Counted from the stretch's first letter, positions 7,973 to 18,155 are shown. The stretch: 64,000 nt of DNA from Hyphomicrobiales bacterium (GCA_028868735.1 JAGWTW010000005.1:1-64000), one strand, 5' to 3'. Made by a program: numbers and translations. Notes: generated from the sequence alone by a model not told the origin.

Positions 7973-8715
7973 CCGCCGACGATCCACAACCGGAACCCGC
8001 CGATAAAAATGGCGAACAATTGTTTCAGGCCGAGGATGAGCAGCAGCAGGCCGCCGCCGAGCACGAAAGGGGTCGAGACGAAATAGAGAGGAATGTTCGA
8101 GACCATGCGATTGACCGCCGCGAAAGCGATGTTCGAAATCATTCCGAACGCAAGAAACGGCATGGCGATGCGCAGGGAAAGCCGGAAGCCGAATTCGAGC
8201 GTGCGCAGCAGCTGCGAGAGGCCGAAGGCGCTGTCGAGCGAGGCGCCGAGCGGAAGCGCGTCGAAACTCCGCCAGAGCGCTTGGACAAGCATCAGATGCA
8301 GGTCCGTAAAGAAGATGAGAGCGATCGCGCCGAACGACAGCAGGCTTGCGAGTTCGGGCAGCGATTCGTTCTCGTCGACGCGGCCGCCGAAGCTCGATGT
8401 CAGCCCGATCGCCATCGAGATCGCGACCGAAAGCGTCTCGAGAGCGCCGAGGACCATTCGGGAATTCAGGCCGAGAAGCGCGCCGACAAGCGTTTCCGAT
8501 GCGATGATGCGAAGGAGGGCGGCGGGCTTCGTGGGGTCGGGCGCGTAGGCCGGGGCCTCCAGCGACAGGGAGAACGACGCGGCGACGCCGAATGCGATGA
8601 AGAGGCGAATACGCATGGGGATCCGCGGGCTCGAAAAGCCCGGGGCGATCGACAGGCACGCGCCGATCCGGCAGAAGGCGGCGAAAGCGAGAAGCGCCGA
8701 TTTCTCGTCGAACAT
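7969..8715 (-). CDS. fliR: Flagellar export gate protein FliR
   Basis: 248 residues. The ATG at 8715 is chosen because it overlaps the flhA stop (TGATG) and begins right before the first hydrophobic segment. About six membrane segments, with the conserved features AFCRIGACLSIAPGFSSPRIP near the N terminus and a VNRMVSNIPLYFVSTP block typical of FliR/SctT. It forms the export gate with FliP (22865) and FliQ (36639), which are encoded in two other operons of this window. It is co-transcribed with flhA upstream and fliJ downstream. Confidence 0.95.
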   Translation of the reverse strand: MFDEKSALLAFAAFCRIGACLSIAPGFSSPRIPMRIRLFIAFGVAASFSLSLEAPAYAPDPTKPAALLRIIASETLVGALLGLNSRMVLGALETLSVAISMAIGLTSSFGGRVDENESLPELASLLSFGAIALIFFTDLHLMLVQALWRSFDALPLGASLDSAFGLSQLLRTLEFGFRLSLRIAMPFLAFGMISNIAFAAVNRMVSNIPLYFVSTPFVLGGGLLLLILGLKQLFAIFIGGFRLWIVGG

Positions 8716-10811
8716 CAGGATATCGAACCGATGACGCGGATCTCGACGCCGCGCGCGATTTCGAGGTTCGACAGGACTGGCAGCGTCGGAAACGCCCGCT
8801 CGATGATCATGCGCACGTAGGGACGCGCGTCCGGCGTCGTCACGAGCGCGAAACGCTCGCCGCTCTCGAGCCGCGACCTGATCGCGGCGGCGGCTTCGCG
8901 CGCGAATGTCTCGACCATCGACGGTTCGATGTCGAAATCGACCGCTTCTCCCTTGGGGTCGCGTCTGATCTTCTGGTGAAAGGCCGCATCCCAGCGCGCG
9001 CCGATCCGGAGGATCGACAAGACGCCGTCGACGACGAGATCGTCGCAAATCTGCGGCGCCATGCGCACGCGCACGTGTTCTGCGATTTGCTCGGCGCGCC
9101 GCGCGTGAGGCGCGATCTCAGCAACCGCCTCCAGTATGAGATTGAGGTTTCGGATCGAGACGCGCTCCGCCAGCAACAGCTTGAGAACCGCCTGCAATCC
9201 GGTGAGCGAGATCTGGGACGGACAGATTTCGTCGAGCAGCTTCCGGTATTCCGGCTCCAGCGTATCGAGCAGCGCGCGCATGTCCCGGTAGGACAGGAGC
9301 TGCGCGAGATTGTTGCGAATCGTCTCGCTGAGATGCGTGAGCACGACCGAGACCGTGTCGATGGGCGAAAGGCCGAGTCGGATCGCTTCGTCCACGTAGG
9401 ACGGCGAAATCCACAGCGCTGGCATGCCGAACGCGGGTTCGACCGTCGGTTCCCCCGGCAGATCGGGCTTGGGACCGTCGCCCATGACGATGAGATAGTC
9501 GCCGACCGGGATTTCCGAGGACGCCGCGAGCGCGCCGTGAATGCGTATCGCATAGCTGCGCGGGGGAAGCGCGATCGACGTGTTGAGCTTGATGTCCGGA
9601 ATGACGAAGCCGAAGCCGGTCGCGAATTTGCGCCTGATTCTCGCGACGCGTTGGGAAATATCGGCGTGCGACGGCATGATGCGGGCGGCAAGCTGTTGCC
9701 CGATCGAAAGCTCGATGTCGATCGGGCGCAAATGCTCCTTGATCGAGCTGCGTTGCGATTCGTCGACGGCTTGCCTGGCGGCGGCTTCGCGCGCGGCTTC
9801 CAGTCCGGCGACGCGCGCGAGATGGCGCGGGATCGCATAGCCTGTGAAGCCGAGCAATGCGCCAAGCGTCGCAAACGGCAGCATCGGCAGTCCGGGAACG
9901 ATCGCGAGCAGCCCCATGAGCGATCCTGCGACGAAGAGCGCGCGCGGATGGCGGCCGAGCTGGCCGAGCACGGCCTGATCGGCCGATCCGCGCGTTCCGC
10001 CCTTGGAGACGAGAAGTCCCGCCGACAGCGAGACGATCAGCGCCGGGATCTGCGAAACGAGGCCGTCGCCGACAGAAAGCTTCGTATATACGTTCGTCGC
10101 GTCGCCGAGCGACATGCCGTAGCGCGTGACGCCGATCAGAATGCCGCCGATGATGTTGACGGCCAGAATGATCATGCCCGCGACGGCGTCGCCGCGCACG
10201 AATTTCGACGCGCCGTCCATGGATCCGTAGAACGCGCTTTCCTCCTCGAGTTCGCGCCTGCGCGCCTGCGCGGCGCGTTCATCGATCAGGCCGGCGGAAA
10301 GATCGGCGTCGATCGCCATCTGCTTTCCGGGGATGGCGTCGAGCGTGAAGCGCGCGCCCACTTCGGCGATTCGGGTCGCACCCTTGGTGATGACGAGGAA
10401 GTTCACGGTGATGAGAATCGCGAATACGGTAATGCCGATGACGAAATCGCCGCCCATCACGAGGCGCGAAAAGCCGCCAATCACATAGCCTGCCGCCGTC
10501 ACGCCCTCCGATCCGTGCGACAGGATCAGCCGCGCCGTCGCAATGTTCAAGGACAGGCGCAGCATCGTCGAGACGAGCAGAACGGTCGGAAACGCGGAAA
10601 GTTCGAGCGGTTTCTCGATCCACAATGCGACCATGAGAATCAAGAACGCCAGCGCAATCGAGATCGCAAGTCCGAGATCGATGACGAGCGGCGGCGCCGG
10701 CAGAAAGAACAAGGCCAGAATGACGACAATGCCGGACGCGAAGGCGAGGTCGTAGGACCGCGGCGCCTCCGCCGGGGGCGCGGCTTGGGCGGGGGCGGCG
10801 CGGGACACCAT
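8715..10811 (-). CDS. flhA: Flagellar export gate protein FlhA
   Basis: 698 residues, full length. The N-terminal half has about eight membrane helices with the FHIPEP-family blocks ([22 protein letters not shown], the [20 protein letters not shown] region and the cytoplasmic loop [16 protein letters not shown]). The C-terminal half is the cytoplasmic substrate-docking ring. It conducts proton-driven export of flagellar subunits with FlhB, FliP, FliQ and FliR. It starts 4 bases after the fliI stop and overlaps fliR. Confidence 0.97.
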   Translation of the reverse strand: MVSRAAPAQAAPPAEAPRSYDLAFASGIVVILALFFLPAPPLVIDLGLAISIALAFLILMVALWIEKPLELSAFPTVLLVSTMLRLSLNIATARLILSHGSEGVTAAGYVIGGFSRLVMGGDFVIGITVFAILITVNFLVITKGATRIAEVGARFTLDAIPGKQMAIDADLSAGLIDERAAQARRRELEEESAFYGSMDGASKFVRGDAVAGMIILAVNIIGGILIGVTRYGMSLGDATNVYTKLSVGDGLVSQIPALIVSLSAGLLVSKGGTRGSADQAVLGQLGRHPRALFVAGSLMGLLAIVPGLPMLPFATLGALLGFTGYAIPRHLARVAGLEAAREAAARQAVDESQRSSIKEHLRPIDIELSIGQQLAARIMPSHADISQRVARIRRKFATGFGFVIPDIKLNTSIALPPRSYAIRIHGALAASSEIPVGDYLIVMGDGPKPDLPGEPTVEPAFGMPALWISPSYVDEAIRLGLSPIDTVSVVLTHLSETIRNNLAQLLSYRDMRALLDTLEPEYRKLLDEICPSQISLTGLQAVLKLLLAERVSIRNLNLILEAVAEIAPHARRAEQIAEHVRVRMAPQICDDLVVDGVLSILRIGARWDAAFHQKIRRDPKGEAVDFDIEPSMVETFAREAAAAIRSRLESGERFALVTTPDARPYVRMIIERAFPTLPVLSNLEIARGVEIRVIGSIS

Positions 10812-10815
10812 TCGG

Positions 10816-12177
10816 TCAGTTCGCCCCGGGGTTTGCAGGATGTTCGCGCAATGCGTTCGAAATCTCCAGAAACGCGTCGGCGCTCCTGGCGTCGTGCGCG
10901 CCTTGAGCGAGGGCTGCGTAAAGAACCGGCGTCAACCTGACGGCGATGTCGAGTTCTTCGTCGGCGCCGGGTTGATAGCCGCCGATCGCGCGCAGATCGC
11001 GACTGTCTTCGAAACGCGCGATCATCGACCGCAGCTTGACGACGAGATCGTTCTGGCTCGCCGTCCAGACCCGATCCGCAAGTCGGGAGATCGAGGACAG
11101 GAGGTTGATTGCGGGAAAGCGCCCCTGTTCGACGATCGCGCGATCCAGAACGATATGCCCGTCGAGCGTGCCGCGAATGGAATCGGCGACCGGATCGTTG
11201 TGATCGTCTCCATCGACCAGAACCGAGAACAGGCCTGTGATGGAGCCCGCGCCTTCCGCGCCGGGCCCCGCGCGTTCCAGCAGCTTCGGCAGATCGGCGA
11301 AGACGCTTGGTGGAAAGCCGCGTGCGACGGCCGGCTCTCCGGCGGCGATCGCCACCTCGCGCGACGCCTGGGCGAAACGCGTTATCGAATCGAGGATCAG
11401 GAGGACGCGACGCCCGCGGTCGCGGAACCATTCAGCGACTGTCATCGCGGCGAGCGCGGCGCGACGGCGCATGACCGCCGATTCATCGCTCGTCGAAGCG
11501 ACGATGACGGATTTGGCGCGGCGCTGGCCGAGAATGTCTTCGGCGAATTCGCGCAACTCGCGTCCGCGTTCGCCGACAAGCCCTATGACGATTTCGTCGA
11601 ACTGATCGGCGCCTGCGATCATGCCGAGCAACGTCGATTTTCCGACGCCGGATCCCGCGAACACGCCGATGCGCTGACCGAAACAGACGGGCGTGAAAAG
11701 ATCTATCGCACGCACGCCGGTGCGCACCGGCGTAGAGACGCGCTGACGGCGCAGTGCGGCGGGCGGCGGGCGATGAAGGCAGGCCGGCGACGGCCCGGCA
11801 GGGAGAGGCGGGCCGCCGTCGATCGGCATGCCGAGAGCGTTGACGATGCGCCCGCGCCATTGCTCGCCAGGCTCCAGAGATCCGGGCCCTTGACAAAAAA
11901 TCGTCGCGCCGAGCCGCATTGCGGCGTCGAAATATGGTTTGACCAGCGCAGACGTCTCGTCGGCATGCACGACTTCGCCGAACGGCGCGCAGCCGGCTTC
12001 CGCGAGTTGATCGCCCAAAGCGACGTTCCGTCCGAGACCGGCGACCCTCAGATATCCGGCGCCGGTTTCGACAATACGGCCGCCGAATCTTACGGATGCG
12101 CCCCTTGCGCGGTGAAGGCGCACGGCGCGCAGGAGCAGATCGAGCCCGCTATCTAGGTCGGGCGGCGTCCAATCCAT
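10816..12177 (-). CDS. fliI: Flagellum-specific export ATPase FliI
   Basis: 453 residues. Contains the Walker A motif [10 protein letters not shown], the Walker B strand [19 protein letters not shown] and the [10 protein letters not shown] / [12 protein letters not shown] blocks shared with F-type ATPase beta subunits. A six-fold ring of FliI, with FliH and FliJ, unloads chaperone-bound cargo into the export gate. Its start overlaps the flgF stop by TGATG, so translation of the two is coupled. Confidence 0.97.
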   Translation of the reverse strand: MDWTPPDLDSGLDLLLRAVRLHRARGASVRFGGRIVETGAGYLRVAGLGRNVALGDQLAEAGCAPFGEVVHADETSALVKPYFDAAMRLGATIFCQGPGSLEPGEQWRGRIVNALGMPIDGGPPLPAGPSPACLHRPPPAALRRQRVSTPVRTGVRAIDLFTPVCFGQRIGVFAGSGVGKSTLLGMIAGADQFDEIVIGLVGERGRELREFAEDILGQRRAKSVIVASTSDESAVMRRRAALAAMTVAEWFRDRGRRVLLILDSITRFAQASREVAIAAGEPAVARGFPPSVFADLPKLLERAGPGAEGAGSITGLFSVLVDGDDHNDPVADSIRGTLDGHIVLDRAIVEQGRFPAINLLSSISRLADRVWTASQNDLVVKLRSMIARFEDSRDLRAIGGYQPGADEELDIAVRLTPVLYAALAQGAHDARSADAFLEISNALREHPANPGAN

Positions 12178-12899
12178 CAGGACCCGCCAAGCGTTTTGAT
12201 CGCGTCGCGGGCGCTGGCGTCCTGCATATCGAGCGAGGCCGCGATATTCTCGAATGTTCTCTGGATCTGAATGAGTCGCGTCAATTCGCGAACGGGATCG
12301 ACGTTGCTTTGTTCGAGGAAGCCTTGCGCGACGCCGTTGCTGGAGAATTCCAGCGGCGGGCCTGGCGGCTTGTCGCTTCGAACCGCCGAATTGTCGTAAC
12401 GGCTGAGCGTCGCGCCTGGATCCATGACGAACAAACCTACTGCGCCGGCTTGCCGTCCGCTTTGCGAAACGACCCCGTCCGCAGCGACGGTGACGGGGCC
12501 GCCGTTTGGATCGAGGAGCATCGGCGCGCCGCTGGCGTCGAGGACGCCGTAGCCGTTCACCGAGCGCAACTCGCCGGTGGACGCGATCTCAAAGCGGCCG
12601 TCGCGCGTGTAGACCGGGCCATCCGGCGACATGAGTCCGAACCAGCCCGCGCCCTTGACGGCGAGATCGAGCGGGTTGCCCGTCTTGATAAGGGCGCCGT
12701 TCGCTTGGGAAATGTAGTCCTGACCCGCATCCGGGAATGCGACGCCCGTACTTCCGTTGCTGGCGACGGCCGTCTCGAAACGCACCCCTTCGGCCCTGAA
12801 GCCGATCGTCGTTCCATTTGCTACGTTATGGGCGACCGACGAGAGACGGCGGTCCAGCGCAGTCAGCGCGGCGGCGCCGACATAGAAAGATGAATGCAT
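12177..12899 (-). CDS. flgF: Flagellar proximal rod protein FlgF
   Basis: 240 residues from the ATG at 12899 (MHSSFYVGAAAL). Shows the rod/hook N-terminal motif (LSSVAHNVANGTTIGFRAEGVRF), the GWFGLMSPDGPVYTRDGRF block and the C-terminal LEQSNVDPVRELTRLIQIQRTFE helix. FlgF is a rod component secreted by the flagellar pathway, so no signal peptide is expected or seen. It heads the minus-strand operon, and its promoter must lie in 12900-13046, shared with divergent motA. Confidence 0.93.
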   Translation of the reverse strand: MHSSFYVGAAALTALDRRLSSVAHNVANGTTIGFRAEGVRFETAVASNGSTGVAFPDAGQDYISQANGALIKTGNPLDLAVKGAGWFGLMSPDGPVYTRDGRFEIASTGELRSVNGYGVLDASGAPMLLDPNGGPVTVAADGVVSQSGRQAGAVGLFVMDPGATLSRYDNSAVRSDKPPGPPLEFSSNGVAQGFLEQSNVDPVRELTRLIQIQRTFENIAASLDMQDASARDAIKTLGGS

Positions 12900-13046
12900 G
12901 CGACCAGCCGGTTCGACGCGAGGCCTGGTTGAGGGTGCGCGAGGAATGTCGAACCGCCGCCTTGCACGAAACTGGCCATATTGCTGCAAGTCTCGGGCAA
13001 GCCTCGACTTCGATGTTCGCCCGCGTCATGCAGCGGAGACGCAGAT
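12900..13046. promoter_or_regulatory. Divergent promoter region flgF / motA
   Basis: 147 bases between the divergent starts of the two largest flagellar transcription units. It must hold promoters for both. No consensus -35/-10 or sigma-54 element could be assigned with confidence. A ribosome site (GCGGAGAC, 13034-13040) precedes the TTG start of motA. Confidence 0.5.
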
Positions 13047-13907
13047 TTGAATTTCGCCATCGGTCTGATCGTCGCTCTCGGTTCGATACTCGGCGGATAT
13101 GCTGCGCTTGGCGGCCACCTGATCGTGATCTGGCAACCCTGGGAGTTCGTGATCATTTTCGGCTCGGCGCTCGGCACGTTCGTAATCGCCAATCAAACCA
13201 AGACGATCAAGGATACAGCCAAAGCGATCGGCGAAGCCGTGCTCGACCGCAACCCGAAGAACCGCGACTATCTCGACGTACTCGGCGTTCTGCACGCGCT
13301 CATGCGGGAATTGCGCACGAAGTCGCGCGCGGAAGCGGAAGCGCATGTCGATGCGCCGGAAGAATCGCCGATCTTCCAGGCGTTTCCGCAGATATTGTCG
13401 AAGAAGGAACTCACCGCGTTCATTTGCGATTATTGCCGTCTGATCATCATCGGCAACGCGCGCACGCACGAGATCGAGGCGCTGATGGACGAGGAGCTTC
13501 ACACGATCGCCAAGGACAAGCTGAAACCCTATCAGGCTTTATCGGCGGTCGCCGAGGCGCTCCCGGCGCTCGGCATCGTCGCGGCCGTGCTCGGCGTCAT
13601 CAAGGCGATGGGCGCGCTCGATCAATCGCCCGAGGTTCTCGGCCATCTGATCGGCGCCGCGCTGGTCGGCACTTTCGCCGGCATCTTCATATCCTACGGC
13701 GTCGTGACGCCGCTTGGCGCAAAAATCAAGAGCACGCGCGAAAAGCAGCAACGCGTGTACATCATCGTCAAGCAGACCCTGCTCGCCTTCATGAACGGCG
13801 CCATGCCGCAGATAGCGGTCGAACATGGCCGAAAGACCATTCCGTCCTCGGAGCGGCCGACGATCGACGATGTCGAGAGCGAGACGGCCGGCGCGAAAGC
13901 GGCGTGA
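13047..13907 (+). CDS. motA: Flagellar motor stator protein MotA
   Basis: 286 residues from a TTG start at 13047. That start is chosen because a ribosome site (GCGGAGAC) sits 6-7 bases upstream and the protein then begins [23 protein letters not shown], the usual MotA N terminus. Four membrane helices: two N-terminal, two in the 165-225 region ([18 protein letters not shown] and the [17 protein letters not shown]-type stretch). A cytoplasmic loop between them contacts FliG. MotA pairs with MotB (26927) as the ion-driven stator. It is followed after 2 bases by the fused fliM-fliN gene. Confidence 0.94.
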   Translation: MNFAIGLIVALGSILGGYAALGGHLIVIWQPWEFVIIFGSALGTFVIANQTKTIKDTAKAIGEAVLDRNPKNRDYLDVLGVLHALMRELRTKSRAEAEAHVDAPEESPIFQAFPQILSKKELTAFICDYCRLIIIGNARTHEIEALMDEELHTIAKDKLKPYQALSAVAEALPALGIVAAVLGVIKAMGALDQSPEVLGHLIGAALVGTFAGIFISYGVVTPLGAKIKSTREKQQRVYIIVKQTLLAFMNGAMPQIAVEHGRKTIPSSERPTIDDVESETAGAKAA

Positions 13908-13909
13908 CG

Positions 13910-15133
13910 ATGAGAGATGCGACTTGCCGCAGATTGGGGCTTGACGATTGGCGAAACCTAGTGCGCCCGAGGCGCGCCGGCGCTTTTGAGGGCGACGCGC
14001 GCAATCTGAAAGCGCTCGGCCGGCATGTCGATGGCGCGTTGCTGAAGATGCTGGGGCTCGAAACCGCCTCGAGCATCGCCGTCGCGGCGAAGCCGCAGGA
14101 CGCCGATCCCGGCGCAGAATTCGCCGTCGCGTCATACAAGACGACCAGGTTCGAGGGGCCGGTTCTGATCTACATGAAGCTTGCGGACGCGCGTCTGCTT
14201 GCGGGCGCGATGTGCGGGGGCAACGTCGGACGAATTGAAGAGGGCGCAGGAGAAGCGCTCGGCGCGATCGAGCGCGGACTCGTATTCCGGATGGCCGACG
14301 AACTTGCCGACGCATTGCCCGAAACGTTCAAGGGGGCAGGATTGCAGCCGTTCGCGCTTGCGCGGGACGAGACGTGGACGGGCGGCCTCACTGACAATCC
14401 AGTCGCCTCCGATCTTGTTCTGGGATGCGCGGTCGGCATCGGCGACAGCGCGGCGCAGCTGCACTTCGGCGTGACGCGGGACATGTACGCCGAGCTGAGC
14501 GCCGAGCCGTCCGGCGCGAAAGTCGCGCCGCGCGCCGATGGAAACTGGCGCGCCGGCCTCGAACGGGCGATCGCTGCGACGACCATCAGGCTATCGGCCT
14601 TCATCGACGAACCAGGCCTGTCGTTCGGCGATCTCGAAGGGATTCGAGAAGGCCGAACGTTCCGGCTCAACGTCGCGACGCACGCGCCGATCACGCTCGG
14701 CGCTTGCGCCGGCGCGCTGCACCGATGCGTTCTGGGACAGAGCGGCGGCCGATACACGCTGCAAATCTCGGCAAGGGAAGCGGCCGATGCGGCGACCCCC
14801 GTCGCGTTTGGAGGCGAATGCCGCTTCGATCACAAAGGAAACGCAATGGATGCGAATTCGGAAGCCGCCCCCGGCGCGCGGATCAACCTGAACGCCGCGC
14901 CGATCGCGCGCATTCCGCTGACCATGCAAATCGTACTTGGTTCGACGCAAATGACCGTCCGCGAAATGGCGCAACTCGAGCCCGGCGCCGTCATCCCGCT
15001 CGATCGCAAGGTCGGCGAACCCGTCGAAATTCTGATCAACGGGCGCGTGATAGCGCTCGGCGATATCGCGGTGACCGAAGGCGACGACCCGAGATTTGCG
15101 GTCTCGATCACGCAGCTCGTCGCAACCGAATGA
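13910..15133 (+). CDS. fliM: Flagellar switch protein FliM-FliN fusion
   Basis: 407 residues in one open frame. Residues 1-312 are a divergent FliM with a middle CheC-like domain and a SpoA-type end (LSFGDLEGIREGRTFRLN ... CVLGQSGGRYTLQIS). Residues 313-407 are a complete FliN-type SpoA domain (IPLTMQIVLGSTQMTVREMA ... VEILINGRVIALGDIAV). Related rhizobia encode fliM and fliN separately in the same motA-fliM-fliN-fliG order; here no stop divides them. The usual N-terminal CheY-binding EIDxLL-like motif is not evident. An ideal internal ribosome site and ATG mark the junction (see the separate entry), so a free FliN may also be made. Coupled to motA upstream (2-base gap). Confidence 0.85.
   Translation: MRDATCRRLGLDDWRNLVRPRRAGAFEGDARNLKALGRHVDGALLKMLGLETASSIAVAAKPQDADPGAEFAVASYKTTRFEGPVLIYMKLADARLLAGAMCGGNVGRIEEGAGEALGAIERGLVFRMADELADALPETFKGAGLQPFALARDETWTGGLTDNPVASDLVLGCAVGIGDSAAQLHFGVTRDMYAELSAEPSGAKVAPRADGNWRAGLERAIAATTIRLSAFIDEPGLSFGDLEGIREGRTFRLNVATHAPITLGACAGALHRCVLGQSGGRYTLQISAREAADAATPVAFGGECRFDHKGNAMDANSEAAPGARINLNAAPIARIPLTMQIVLGSTQMTVREMAQLEPGAVIPLDRKVGEPVEILINGRVIALGDIAVTEGDDPRFAVSITQLVATE
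14834..14848 (+). promoter_or_regulatory. Internal Shine-Dalgarno and ATG inside fliMN
   Basis: AAAGGAA (14834-14840) followed by 5 bases and an in-frame ATG at 14846, located exactly at the FliM/FliN domain boundary. Spacing and strength equal or exceed those of most gene starts in this window. It would allow production of a separate 95-residue FliN from the fused gene. Confidence 0.65.
14846..15133 (+). CDS. fliN: FliN, predicted internal translation product of the fused gene
   Basis: 95-residue SpoA-domain protein starting at the internal ATG, in the same frame as the FliM part. It has the FliN core: ARIPLTMQIVLGSTQMTVRE, AQLEPGAVIPLDRKVGEPV, LINGRVIALGDIAV and a closing FAVSITQLV. FliN forms the lower C-ring, usually several copies per FliM. 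Type III secretion SctQ proteins are known to solve the same stoichiometry problem by internal initiation in a fused gene. That this happens here is inference from the ribosome site. The alternative is simply that FliN is always covalently attached. Confidence 0.6.
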   Translation: MDANSEAAPGARINLNAAPIARIPLTMQIVLGSTQMTVREMAQLEPGAVIPLDRKVGEPVEILINGRVIALGDIAVTEGDDPRFAVSITQLVATE

Positions 15134-15146
15134 CGGGGACCGCGTC

Positions 15147-16178
15147 TTGACGGTTCAGGCGGAGAGGCGGTCCGGTCAGGAAAGAAGACGGCTCAGCGGC
15201 GCGCATCGCGCGGCAGCCTTGCTGTTGACCATGGGGCAGGACAGCGCTTCGCGTCTGTTGAAGCACCTCGAAACCGATGACGTGCGCCAGATCATGAAGG
15301 CGGCGGCGACGCTCGGCATCGTCGATGCGCAGGCCATCGCCGGCATTATCGACCAGTTCGTGTCCGAGCTCGCCGAGGGCCCGAAGCTGATCGGCGACGT
15401 CGCGCAGGCGCAGGCGCTGGGCGCATCGTCGCTCTCGCCCGAAGAGGTTTCCGATATTATCACCTCGTTTTCGGAGCCTGCGAAAGTCGACGTCTGGGCG
15501 CAGTTTACAGGCTGCGCGGATACTCAGATCGTCGCCCTGGTCGAGGGCGAACGATCCGTGATCGCGGCAGTGTTGCTCGGAAAGCTCGATCCTGCGAGGG
15601 CGGCGAGCGTATGCGCAATGCTCGGAGAGAAGCAACGCGCCGACATCCTCTCGGGTCTCTATGCGATGCGTCCCTTGACGCCGTTCGCCGAGAATTGCCT
15701 CGAGCAAGCGCTCGAGCCTGTTCTCGCCGTGGCGCCGGCGGCGCAGGACGGCGAAAAGCCGGAGGTCAGGGTCGCAAGCATCGTAAACCGACTCGAGCCG
15801 GACGCGATCGAGTCGGTACTGAAGCTGATCGGCGAGAAAGAGCAGGCGCAGGCAGACGCGGTGCGGGGACTTATCTTCACATTCGACGATGTCGCCGCCC
15901 TTTCCGCGGAGGCGACCTCTGCACTGTTCGATCAGACGCCGACCGAGCGCGTCATCCTCGCCTTGCAGGGCGCGGAGCCCGCCATTGTCGAAAAGGTGCT
16001 CGGCTGTCTCGGCGCGAGAGCGCGACGAATGGTCGAATCGGAACTGGCGAGCGGACAGGCCGCAGTCGCGCGGGACGTGTCGGCGGCGCGAAGGTTCATC
16101 GCCGAAACGGCGCTCAAACTCGCGCAGGCGGGAACCATCGAGTTGCCCGGAGCCAAACCGCAGCAACCGCACGCGTAA
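15147..16178 (+). CDS. fliG: Flagellar motor switch protein FliG
   Basis: 343 residues from the TTG at 15147. The start is chosen because a GGGGA ribosome site lies 7 bases before it and earlier codons overlap fliMN without a better signal. Domains: an N-terminal FliF-binding part (GAHRAAALLLTMGQDSASRLLKHLE), a middle part, and the C-terminal torque helix region (LIFTFDDVAALSAEATSALF ... SELASGQAAVARDVSAARRF). It transmits stator force to the rotor. Follows fliMN by 13 bases. Confidence 0.92.
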   Translation: MTVQAERRSGQERRRLSGAHRAAALLLTMGQDSASRLLKHLETDDVRQIMKAAATLGIVDAQAIAGIIDQFVSELAEGPKLIGDVAQAQALGASSLSPEEVSDIITSFSEPAKVDVWAQFTGCADTQIVALVEGERSVIAAVLLGKLDPARAASVCAMLGEKQRADILSGLYAMRPLTPFAENCLEQALEPVLAVAPAAQDGEKPEVRVASIVNRLEPDAIESVLKLIGEKEQAQADAVRGLIFTFDDVAALSAEATSALFDQTPTERVILALQGAEPAIVEKVLGCLGARARRMVESELASGQAAVARDVSAARRFIAETALKLAQAGTIELPGAKPQQPHA

Positions 16179-16190
16179 GCCCTTTCCGCC

Positions 16191-17282
16191 ATGTCGGACG
16201 AATCGCAGGACGACAAGACCGAGGAGCCGACAGAAAAGCGGCTGCGCGACGCTCTCGACAAGGGCGACGCCGCGCATTCGCGCGACCTTGCAGCCGCTCT
16301 GGCCCTCGTCGGCATAGCGATTTCCATACATGTGATTTGGTCGGCGCGGATCGCGCCGGGCGCGATAGCGTTGAGGAATATGCTCGAACAGGCCGGCGAC
16401 GCCAGGATCAAGAACGCTCGCGATGCGGCCTATCTGTCCGGCGCGATCGCGCGGATCGCGGGCGAAACGCTGTGGCCGATATTCGGCGTCTTGTTCGCGC
16501 TCGCGCTTGCCGGACGGGTCGCGCAGGGCGGCCTGCGGCTCGTCGCCAGCCGCATATCTCCCGACTGGTCCCGCCTGTCGCCGGCAAAGGGATTGCGCCG
16601 CATGATCGGCCCGCGGCCGGCGCTCGAATTTCTGAAATCCGCGGGCAAGCTCATCGCGCTCGTCGGTCTCGTCGCCGCGATGCTCGTGGCAGCGCGTACG
16701 GATCTCACCGATATGCAAGCGACCGCGCCGCTCGTCTCGATGTCGGGCATCGGAACGGACGCGGGCCGGATACTGGGAGCGGTCGCATTCGTCGCGCTTC
16801 TTTTCGGGGCGGCCGATTATGTAATGGCTCGGCGCGCCTGGCGCAGGAACCTCAAAATGACGCGCCAGGAAGTGAAGCAGCAGATGCGGGAGAGCGAAGG
16901 CGACCCTCTGGTCAAATCGAGACTCCGGGCGATCCTGCGCGAGCGCGCAAGACGGCGGATGCTGAACGATGTCCGAAGGGCGACCGTCGTCGTCGTCAAT
17001 CCGACGCACTACGCCATCGCCTTGCGCTACGTACGCGAGGAGGGCGGCGCGCCGCTCGTCGTCGCCAAGGGCCGGGAACTCGTGGCCGCGCGGATTCGCG
17101 AGAAAGCAGAGGAATTGCAGATTCCGGTCGTCGAAAACCCGACACTCGTGCGAAGCATGTACGACGTGGTCGATATCGGTCGAATGATCCCGCCCGACTA
17201 TTACAAGGCCGTCGCCGAGATCATCAACGCCTTGACCCGCCGCGGCGTCCGCGCGCCGCAGGCCGCACCTCGACCGCGATAG
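16191..17282 (+). CDS. flhB: Flagellar export protein FlhB
   Basis: 363 residues. N terminus DKTEEPTEKRLRDALDKGD is the family signature. Four membrane segments follow, then a cytoplasmic domain with the self-cleavage site NPTHYA (N270-P271). Cleavage there switches the export apparatus from rod/hook to filament substrates, guided by FliK (29043). Starts 12 bases after fliG. Confidence 0.97.
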   Translation: MSDESQDDKTEEPTEKRLRDALDKGDAAHSRDLAAALALVGIAISIHVIWSARIAPGAIALRNMLEQAGDARIKNARDAAYLSGAIARIAGETLWPIFGVLFALALAGRVAQGGLRLVASRISPDWSRLSPAKGLRRMIGPRPALEFLKSAGKLIALVGLVAAMLVAARTDLTDMQATAPLVSMSGIGTDAGRILGAVAFVALLFGAADYVMARRAWRRNLKMTRQEVKQQMRESEGDPLVKSRLRAILRERARRRMLNDVRRATVVVVNPTHYAIALRYVREEGGAPLVVAKGRELVAARIREKAEELQIPVVENPTLVRSMYDVVDIGRMIPPDYYKAVAEIINALTRRGVRAPQAAPRPR

Positions 17283-17351
17283 CATTGCGCTCCTAGCGGT
17301 CAGCCTCGCGAAAGTCGCCGCGCTCTATCTTCGCGGCGAGGGGAGCGGCCC

Positions 17352-17732
17352 GTGATTGGACTTACACTCGACGATCTAGCTACGCGCCAGGCCGGCTGGC
17401 TGGAGGCTCGCCTCAACGCGATATCGCAGAACATCGCAAATTCCGATACGCCCGGATATCTCGCGAAAGACGTCAAACCTTTCACGGAATCGCTTGAAAA
17501 CAACGCGTTTCAAATGACGGCGACGTCGCCGCTTCACATCGGCCGCGCGCAAACGTCATCCTTCGCGATACGCCTGCGAGACGTTCCTACAGCGGACGCC
17601 GCGCTCTCGGGAAACACTGTAAGCGTCGATCAGGAATTCGTGAGAGCGAACGAGGTGCGTAACGCCTATGGCCTCAATACGTCGATCGTCAGGGCGTTCA
17701 ACCGAATGATCATGAACAGTCTGAAGGGCTGA
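17352..17732 (+). CDS. flgB: Flagellar proximal rod protein FlgB
   Basis: 126 residues. Shows the rod-protein N terminus with LNAISQNIANSDTPGYLAKDV, and the C-terminal helix ending VRAFNRMIMNSLKG. Forms the base of the rod with FlgC, FlgF and FliE. First gene of the flgB-flgC-fliE-flgG-flgA-flgI-motE-flgH-fliL-fliP series; the 69-base gap before it could hold a promoter, but none is obvious. flgC follows after 3 bases. Confidence 0.94.
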   Translation: MIGLTLDDLATRQAGWLEARLNAISQNIANSDTPGYLAKDVKPFTESLENNAFQMTATSPLHIGRAQTSSFAIRLRDVPTADAALSGNTVSVDQEFVRANEVRNAYGLNTSIVRAFNRMIMNSLKG

Positions 17733-17735
17733 CGC

Positions 17736-18152
17736 ATGCTCGACGCGCTGCAAGCAAGCATGCGAGTCGCCGGTTCGGCGCTCGAGGCGCAATCCATTCG
17801 AATGCGGGTCGTCTCCGAAAATATCGCCAATGCGCAGTCGACGGGCGCCGCGCCGGGCGAGGACCCCTATGTGCGCAAAACGGTTACTTTCGGCTCGGAA
17901 CTCGATCGGGCGGCTCGTGCGGAAATGGTCGCCGTCAAGCGAATCGGCGTCGACGCAGCGCCCTTCCGCATTGTCAGCGACCCCGGCAATCCGGCCGCCG
18001 ACGCGAAGGGCAATGTGAAGCTTCCGAACGTCGACCCCTTGATCGAAGTCGCCGACCTCCGGGAATCAAATCGTGCGTATGAAGCCAATCTGCAAACCAT
18101 CAAGGAAGCGAGAGACCTGTTCGCGATGACGATCGACCTTTTGAAATCCTGA
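17736..18152 (+). CDS. flgC: Flagellar proximal rod protein FlgC
   Basis: 138 residues, the usual size. N-terminal rod motif [16 protein letters not shown] and the typical FlgC block [27 protein letters not shown], ending in a helix rich in hydrophobic residues. Exported without a signal peptide. Separated from flgB and fliE by 3 bases each. Confidence 0.96.
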   Translation: MLDALQASMRVAGSALEAQSIRMRVVSENIANAQSTGAAPGEDPYVRKTVTFGSELDRAARAEMVAVKRIGVDAAPFRIVSDPGNPAADAKGNVKLPNVDPLIEVADLRESNRAYEANLQTIKEARDLFAMTIDLLKS

Positions 18153-18155
18153 GCC

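Noticed and set aside
12818-13909. Extension of the FliMN frame upstream through motA
   Set aside because: The frame is open but overlaps motA completely; the ATG at 13910, two bases after the motA stop, is the natural start.
15108-17285. 725-codon minus-strand frame opposite fliG and flhB
   Set aside because: Antisense to two certain flagellar genes, with the same biased shadow composition.
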